A DNA stretch of 9,844 nucleotides, from positions 1-9,844 of the forward strand of contig CAYUZY010000077.1 in NCBI GenBank assembly GCA_964448645.1, given 5' to 3'. This stretch comes from GCA-2719315 sp964448645. Its GTDB lineage: Bacteria > Bacteroidota > Bacteroidia > Flavobacteriales > Flavobacteriaceae. How positions within the stretch are numbered: the first letter of the stretch is position 1; the number at the start of each line of letters is the position of its first letter. Both the position numbers and the translations under genes were made by a program. Below are positions 5,495-9,844 of this stretch, in pieces. The notes beneath the pieces were generated by a model. That model saw nothing but the letters and a program-made list of their open reading frames with translations, was not told the DNA's origin and searched no databases.

Positions 5495-6241
5495 TTAAGT
5501 TAACATACCTCCATCTACATGGAGAACTTGTCCAGTAATATAACTAGATAAATCTGAAGCCAAAAATACGCAAGAATTTCCAATATCATGAGGAGTTCCT
5601 CCTCTTTTTAAAGGAATTGTATTTCTCCACTGATTAATTAACTCTTCAGATAAATTAGAAGTCATCTCTGTTTCTATATAACCAGGAGCTATAACGTTAC
5701 ATCTAATATTCCTTGAACCTAATTCTAATGCAATAGATTTTGAAAATCCTATAATTCCAGATTTGGAAGCAGCATAATTTGACTGACCAGCATTTCCTTT
5801 AACACCAACAACTGAACTAATATTTATTATTGATCCTTTTTTGTTTTTTAAAAATGTTTTTTGAGTTGCTTTAGTCATATTAAATACTGATTTTAAATTT
5901 ACGTCTATAACTTCATTAAAATCTTCTTCATTCATTCTTAATAATAAGTTATCCTTAGTTATGCCAGCATTATTTATTAGAATATCAAGAGATCCAAAAT
6001 CGTTTAAGACTTCATCTACTAATTTTTGAGAATCATTAAAATTCGACGCATCACTTTTATATGATTTAATTTTAATATCTAATTGTGATAATTCCTTTTC
6101 TAAAGAATCTGCCATTGACTTATTACTATTATAAGTAAATGCAATTGAACACCGATTTTCAGCAAAAACTTTAGCTATACCCTTTCCAATTCCCCTACTA
6201 GCTCCAGTTATTAAAGCAACCTTATCTTTCAATAAACTCAT
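5495..6241 (-). CDS. fabG: 3-oxoacyl-[acyl-carrier-protein] reductase FabG
   Basis: A 248-residue short-chain dehydrogenase that reduces 3-oxoacyl-ACP with NADPH in fatty-acid elongation. It shows the nucleotide-binding GASRGIG (13-19), the structural NNAG (90-93), the catalytic tetrad N115, S142, Y156, K160 (Y-A-A-S-K), and the family C-terminus ITGQVLHVDGGM. LMNRM-like residues (LLLRMNEEDF, 99-108) and the motif NVIAPGYIETEMT are typical of genuine FabG rather than a generic SDR. The neighbours LpxC-FabZ and LpxA also use hydroxyacyl-ACP, which strengthens the call. It starts 5 nt after sucD. A different SDR role cannot be fully excluded, because Bacteroidota usually carry several FabG-like genes and the main one is often elsewhere. 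Confidence 0.88.
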   Translation of the reverse strand: MSLLKDKVALITGASRGIGKGIAKVFAENRCSIAFTYNSNKSMADSLEKELSQLDIKIKSYKSDASNFNDSQKLVDEVLNDFGSLDILINNAGITKDNLLLRMNEEDFNEVIDVNLKSVFNMTKATQKTFLKNKKGSIINISSVVGVKGNAGQSNYAASKSGIIGFSKSIALELGSRNIRCNVIAPGYIETEMTSNLSEELINQWRNTIPLKRGGTPHDIGNSCVFLASDLSSYITGQVLHVDGGMLT

Positions 6242-6246
6242 GTGAT

Positions 6247-7119
6247 CTAACTTAAAACTTCTAAAACTTTTTTCCCAATTTGCGCTGGAGAATCAACTAC
6301 ATGAATTCCACATTCACGCATTATTCTTTTTTTAGCCTCTGCCGTATCATCTTTTCCTCCTACAATTGCACCTGCATGACCCATTGTTCTTCCTTTTGGA
6401 GCAGTTTCTCCTGCTATAAAGCCAACAACAGGTTTTTTATTACCATTTTCTTTAACCCATCTAGCGGCCTCAGCTTCTAATTGACCTCCAATTTCACCTA
6501 TCATTACTATACAATTTGTTTCATCATCATTCATGAAAAGCTCAATAGCATCTTTTGTCGTTGTTCCAATTATAGGATCTCCTCCAATACCAATTGCAGT
6601 TGAAACACCTAACCCTTCCTTAACGACTTGATCAGAAGCTTCATAAGTCAATGTTCCAGATTTTGAAACAATTCCAACAGAGCCTTTCTTAAAAACAAAA
6701 CCTGGCATAATTCCAACTTTAGCTTCATCAGGCGTAATAACTCCAGGACAATTTGGGCCAACTAAAACACAATCTTTGCCTTGTAAATATTTGTTTACTT
6801 TAGTCATATCATTAATAGGTATACCTTCAGTAATAGTAATAATAACTTTTATTCCAGCGTCTATTGCCTCAAAAATTGCATCAGCAGCAAAAGCAGGTGG
6901 CACAAAAATTATTGTCGTATCAGCCCCATGTTTTTGAACAGCTTCAGAAACAGTGTTAAAAACAGGCTTATTTAAATGAGTCTCCCCTCCTTTTCCAGGA
7001 GTAACTCCTCCTATAATATTTGTTCCGTATTCAATCATTTGAGTAGAATGAAAAGTTACTTCACTACCAGTAAAACCTTGTACAATAATTTTAGAATTTT
7101 TATTTACCAAGACACTCAT
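6247..7119 (-). CDS. sucD: Succinyl-CoA synthetase (succinate-CoA ligase) alpha subunit SucD
   Basis: A 290-residue alpha subunit that, with SucC, interconverts succinyl-CoA and succinate with substrate-level phosphorylation in the TCA cycle. Landmarks: CoA-binding QGFTGS (14-19), GGVTPGKGG (37-45), VGPNCPGVITP (120-130), the conserved GIVSKSGTLTYEA (149-161), IGIGGDPIIGT (176-185), GEIGG (208-212), and the active-site phosphohistidine H248 in MGHAGAI. Length is normal for the family. The beta-subunit gene sucC is not adjacent: the gene upstream is efp and the one downstream is fabG, so the partner must be encoded outside this window. It begins 11 nt after efp. Confidence 0.97.
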   Translation of the reverse strand: MSVLVNKNSKIIVQGFTGSEVTFHSTQMIEYGTNIIGGVTPGKGGETHLNKPVFNTVSEAVQKHGADTTIIFVPPAFAADAIFEAIDAGIKVIITITEGIPINDMTKVNKYLQGKDCVLVGPNCPGVITPDEAKVGIMPGFVFKKGSVGIVSKSGTLTYEASDQVVKEGLGVSTAIGIGGDPIIGTTTKDAIELFMNDDETNCIVMIGEIGGQLEAEAARWVKENGNKKPVVGFIAGETAPKGRTMGHAGAIVGGKDDTAEAKKRIMRECGIHVVDSPAQIGKKVLEVLS

Positions 7120-7130
7120 TTTATTAAAAT

Positions 7131-7697
7131 TTAATTCTTTACACGTTCAATATAGTTTCCTTTTTCTGGATCAACTTTAATTTTATCTCCTTCATTAATG
7201 AATAAAGGTACATTAATTTTAGCCCCAGTTTCTAAAGTTGCTGGTTTTGTTGCATTAGTTGCAGTATTTCCTTTAACTCCAGGTTCAGTATGAGTTACAT
7301 CCAATATTACACTCGCAGGCATATCTACTGATAAAGGCATTCCATCTTCAGTATTTATTGAAATTGTAACCATTTCAGATTCTTTTAAAAAATTTGGCGA
7401 ATCTATATTTTTTTTATTAACTATAATTTGATTATAATCATCTGTATTCATAAAATGATATTCTTCTGAATCATTATATAAAAACTGATATTTGTTAGTT
7501 TCAACTCTAATATCTTCAATTTTATGTCCAGAGGGAAAAGTATTATCTATTACTTTACCAGTAGTAACACTTTTTAACTTAGTTCTAACAAAGGCAGGCC
7601 CTTTTCCTGGTTTAACATGCAAAAATTCAATTATTTTATAAATGTCATTACTATGCTTAATACATAATCCTTTTCTAATATCAGATGTTGATGCCAT
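7131..7697 (-). CDS. efp: Translation elongation factor P
   Basis: A 188-residue EF-P, which binds between the ribosomal P and E sites and relieves stalling at polyproline stretches. Domain I (about 1-65) carries the tip loop KPGKGPAF with K32 at the position that enters the peptidyl-transferase centre. This is a lysine-type EF-P, not the arginine-32 type that EarP rhamnosylates. Domain II (about 66-127) has FNTDDYNQ-like MNTDDYNQ, and domain III ends with VPLFINEGDKIKVDPEKGNYIERVKN, matching the family's C-terminal signature region. Whether K32 is modified cannot be told; no epmA/epmB gene is in view. It starts 3 nt after lpxA. Confidence 0.96.
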   Translation of the reverse strand: MASTSDIRKGLCIKHSNDIYKIIEFLHVKPGKGPAFVRTKLKSVTTGKVIDNTFPSGHKIEDIRVETNKYQFLYNDSEEYHFMNTDDYNQIIVNKKNIDSPNFLKESEMVTISINTEDGMPLSVDMPASVILDVTHTEPGVKGNTATNATKPATLETGAKINVPLFINEGDKIKVDPEKGNYIERVKN

Positions 7698-7700
7698 AAA

Positions 7701-8486
7701 TTAGCTTTTTTGAAAGTAACCCTTCATTATTCCTCTTTGAGAGTTTTTTATAAATTGTAAAATTTCATCTCTTTCAGGAGTTGCAGCCAATTCAGCTTCA
7801 ATTATATCTACAGCTTGAGAGTTATTATATTTATTTTGAAATAAAATTCTATAAACATTTTGAATTTCTTGAATTTTACTTGCTTTAAAACCTCTTCTTC
7901 TTAAACCAACTGAATTAATACCTACATAAGAAATAGGTTCTCTAGCTGCCTTAACATATGGGGGAATATCTTTTCTCACTAAAGATCCTCCAGCTATAAA
8001 AGCATGATCTCCTATTGAACAAAATTGATGGACAGCTACAAAACCAGCTAAAATAGCATGATCTCCTATTGTAACATGCCCTGCAAGAGTGCTATTATTT
8101 GAAAAGATGCAATTATCTCCTATAATACAATCATGAGCTACATGACAATATGCCATTATTAAACAATTTTTTCCAATAGTTGTCTCCCCTCTATCAGATG
8201 TTCCTCTATTTATTGTAACACACTCTCTTATTGTAGTATTGTCATTAATTATAACAAGTGAATCTTCTCCGTTAAACTTAAGATCTTGAGGTATTGCAGA
8301 AATTACTGATCCAGGAAAAATTGAACAGTTTCTTCCAATCCTAGCTCCTTCCATTATTATAACATTGGAACCTACCCATGTTCCTTCACCAATAACAACA
8401 TTGTTATTAATCGTTGTAAATGGTTCAATTACAACATTTTTCGCAATTTTAGCTCCAGGATGAACATATGCTAAAGGTTGATTCAT
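7701..8486 (-). CDS. lpxA: UDP-N-acetylglucosamine O-acyltransferase LpxA
   Basis: A 261-residue trimeric left-handed beta-helix enzyme that transfers a 3-hydroxyacyl chain from ACP to UDP-GlcNAc, the first step of lipid A synthesis. Hexapeptide repeats ([IVL]-G-x-x-x-x) run from about residue 7 to 185. Diagnostic segments are AIPQDLKFNGE (64-74), INRGTSDRGETTIG (92-105) and the catalytic-base motif CHVAHDC with H118 (equivalent to E. coli H125). Other conserved histidines are H115, H137 and H153. A helical C-terminal part (about 190-261) contains NSVGLRRRGF. The ATG overlaps the lpxC-fabZ stop by 4 nt (ATGA), so the two are probably translationally coupled. This makes sense because LpxA's product is the LpxC substrate and the reaction LpxA catalyses is unfavourable until LpxC acts. 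Confidence 0.97.
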   Translation of the reverse strand: MNQPLAYVHPGAKIAKNVVIEPFTTINNNVVIGEGTWVGSNVIIMEGARIGRNCSIFPGSVISAIPQDLKFNGEDSLVIINDNTTIRECVTINRGTSDRGETTIGKNCLIMAYCHVAHDCIIGDNCIFSNNSTLAGHVTIGDHAILAGFVAVHQFCSIGDHAFIAGGSLVRKDIPPYVKAAREPISYVGINSVGLRRRGFKASKIQEIQNVYRILFQNKYNNSQAVDIIEAELAATPERDEILQFIKNSQRGIMKGYFQKS

Positions 8487-9844
8487 TTTGATTCTACTTT
8501 ATTTCTATGAATTATCTGTGCCATTAATTCAGCCTCAGTTGCTAAGTTTCCATTAACAAAGATAACGCCTTTCATATGACATATTCCCCTCCTTATAGGA
8601 GTGATTAAATCTAATTTAAACAAAAGAGTATCTCCCGGATAAACAGGTCGCTTAAATTTTGCATTATCAATTTTCATAAATAATGTTAAATAATTATCAG
8701 GATCAGGAACAGTACTTAAAAGTAAAACACCTCCAGCTTGAGTCATTGCTTCAATTTGAAGAACGCCAGGCATGATTGGCGCACCAGGAAAATGTCCTTG
8801 AAAAAAAGGTTCATTCATAGTTACGTTTTTCATTCCTACAACATGCGTTTCTGATAATTCAAAAATTTTATCAACTAATAAAAAAGGAGGCCTATGCGGT
8901 ATTATTTTCATTATTTGAGTTATATCCATCAAAGGCTTGTTATTTAAATTGATTTTTGGTGCTTGAAATTTTCTTTCATTCTTTATGATTAGAGATATTT
9001 TTTTTGAAAAGTCGGTATTTATTTTATGTCCTGGTTTATAAGCAAAAATTCTACCTCTAATTTTCATACCAATTAAAGCAAGATCTCCAATAACATCAAG
9101 AAGCTTGTGTCTTGCAGCTTCATTATTATGGTGAAGCGTAAGGTTGTCAAGTATTCCGTTAGGCTTAACGGATATATTATCTTTGTTAAATGCAATCTTA
9201 AGTTTCTCCATATTTGTTTTTGAGATAGGTTTATCAACATAAACAATTGCATTATTTAAATCTCCACCTTTTATAAGACCATTATCTAGTAATGTCTCTA
9301 ATTCATGAAGAAAACTAAAAGTTCTAGAAGATGATATCTCCTTATCAAAATTACTTATATCTTCTAATGTGGCATTTTGAGTACCTAGCACTTTTGTTTT
9401 ATAATCAACTAAAACTGAGATGGAAGATTTCTCAGAAGGAATTATAATAATTTCACTTCCATTTTGACCAACATGGTTTATAACATTTTCTACCACATAT
9501 TCTTCTAAATATTCGTTTTGTTTTTTTAAACCGGCTTTTTTTATAGATTCAACAAAAAACTTTGATGAACCATCCATTATTGGTGGTTCAGAGCTGTTAA
9601 TCTCAATAAAACAATTGTTAACCCCCATTCCAACAAGTGCTGCAAGAACATGTTCACTTGTTTGAATTTTAGCTCCATCTTTCTCCAAATTAGTCCCTCT
9701 GTCTGTATTAACAACATATTGAACATCTGCAGGAATAGAGATATTAGGTTTTATATCTGTTCTAACAAAAACAAATCCTGTATTAACAGGAGCTGGTTTA
9801 AAACTTAAAACAACTTCTTCACCTGTATGTAATCCTACACCTTT
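8483..9844 (-). CDS. lpxC-fabZ: LpxC-FabZ fusion: UDP-3-O-acyl-GlcNAc deacetylase / 3-hydroxyacyl-ACP dehydratase (5' end outside window)
   Basis: The reading frame is open to the window edge, giving 453 visible residues beginning KGVGLHTGEEVVLSFKPAP. About 10 N-terminal residues are probably missing. An apparent start at 9688 is an internal TTG and is rejected, because the 52 codons before it encode conserved LpxC sequence. LpxC half (to about residue 290): SEHVLAAL with E64 and zinc ligand H65, FLHELE and GGDLNNAIV, RHKLLDVIGDLAL with zinc ligands H246 and D250, and PGHK with H273. FabZ half (from about 305): PHRPPFLLVD, QGHFPGAPIMPGVL with catalytic H351, and EAMTQAGG with E365. LpxC commits lipid A synthesis and FabZ dehydrates 3-hydroxyacyl-ACP, the same pool that LpxA draws on. 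The fusion is typical of Bacteroidota and is the best taxonomic marker here. Confidence 0.96.
   Translation of the reverse strand, partial: KGVGLHTGEEVVLSFKPAPVNTGFVFVRTDIKPNISIPADVQYVVNTDRGTNLEKDGAKIQTSEHVLAALVGMGVNNCFIEINSSEPPIMDGSSKFFVESIKKAGLKKQNEYLEEYVVENVINHVGQNGSEIIIIPSEKSSISVLVDYKTKVLGTQNATLEDISNFDKEISSSRTFSFLHELETLLDNGLIKGGDLNNAIVYVDKPISKTNMEKLKIAFNKDNISVKPNGILDNLTLHHNNEAARHKLLDVIGDLALIGMKIRGRIFAYKPGHKINTDFSKKISLIIKNERKFQAPKINLNNKPLMDITQIMKIIPHRPPFLLVDKIFELSETHVVGMKNVTMNEPFFQGHFPGAPIMPGVLQIEAMTQAGGVLLLSTVPDPDNYLTLFMKIDNAKFKRPVYPGDTLLFKLDLITPIRRGICHMKGVIFVNGNLATEAELMAQIIHRNKVESK

Noticed and set aside
6280..6480. Plus-strand ORF of 66 codons
   Set aside because: Antisense to the phosphohistidine region of sucD, which is fully conserved. 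No independent support.
8483..9688. lpxC-fabZ starting at 9688
   Set aside because: The codon there is TTG inside DRGTNLEKDG. The frame continues upstream through typical LpxC sequence to the window edge, so the gene is longer and cut by the edge.
1..9844. Search for mobile elements, CRISPR arrays, tRNA/rRNA, toxin-antitoxin or defence genes
   Set aside because: No transposase or nuclease motif, repeat array, cloverleaf-like block or composition break was seen; all coding space is accounted for by core genes.

Overview
The window is a strongly AT-rich, tightly packed stretch of bacterial chromosome. Every gene I can support lies on the minus strand, so transcription runs from position 9844 toward position 1. 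The best fit is a Bacteroidota genome, probably an AT-rich (perhaps marine) flavobacterium-like lineage. The strongest marker is an in-frame LpxC-FabZ fusion followed by lpxA. A bifunctional HisB of Bacteroidota length, gene starts mostly without a Shine-Dalgarno sequence, and a TAnnTTTG-type promoter element ahead of the his operon agree with this. The taxonomic call is an inference from gene content; no marker RNA is present.

Layout in the direction of transcription. (1) 9844 to 4664 is a housekeeping operon: lpxC-fabZ (5' end cut by the window edge), lpxA, efp, sucD, fabG and an SPFH/prohibitin-family membrane protein gene. The genes overlap by 4 nt or are separated by 3 to 12 nt. They link lipid A synthesis and fatty-acid elongation (LpxC, FabZ, LpxA, FabG) with translation (EF-P), the TCA cycle (SucD) and membrane organisation (prohibitin). 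(2) 4663 to 4499 is a 165-nt intergenic region holding the regulatory unit of the his operon: a candidate promoter element, an 18-codon leader peptide with three His codons, and alternative RNA hairpins ending in an intrinsic terminator. (3) 4498 to 1 is the histidine biosynthesis operon in the order hisG, hisD, hisC, hisB, hisH. Junctions are 1-nt overlap, 7 nt, 2 nt and 0 nt, and hisH is cut by the window edge.

The most informative item is the his attenuator. From the bases alone, three mutually exclusive pairings can be drawn: a 13-bp protector hairpin that begins inside the His codons, an antiterminator, and an 11-bp terminator with a T tract. These positions fit classical ribosome-mediated attenuation. 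Together with a long-form HisG carrying its own C-terminal regulatory domain, they imply two layers of histidine feedback. There is no sign of mobile elements, CRISPR arrays, tRNA/rRNA genes or a defence system, and apart from the attenuator the window is ordinary core metabolism.
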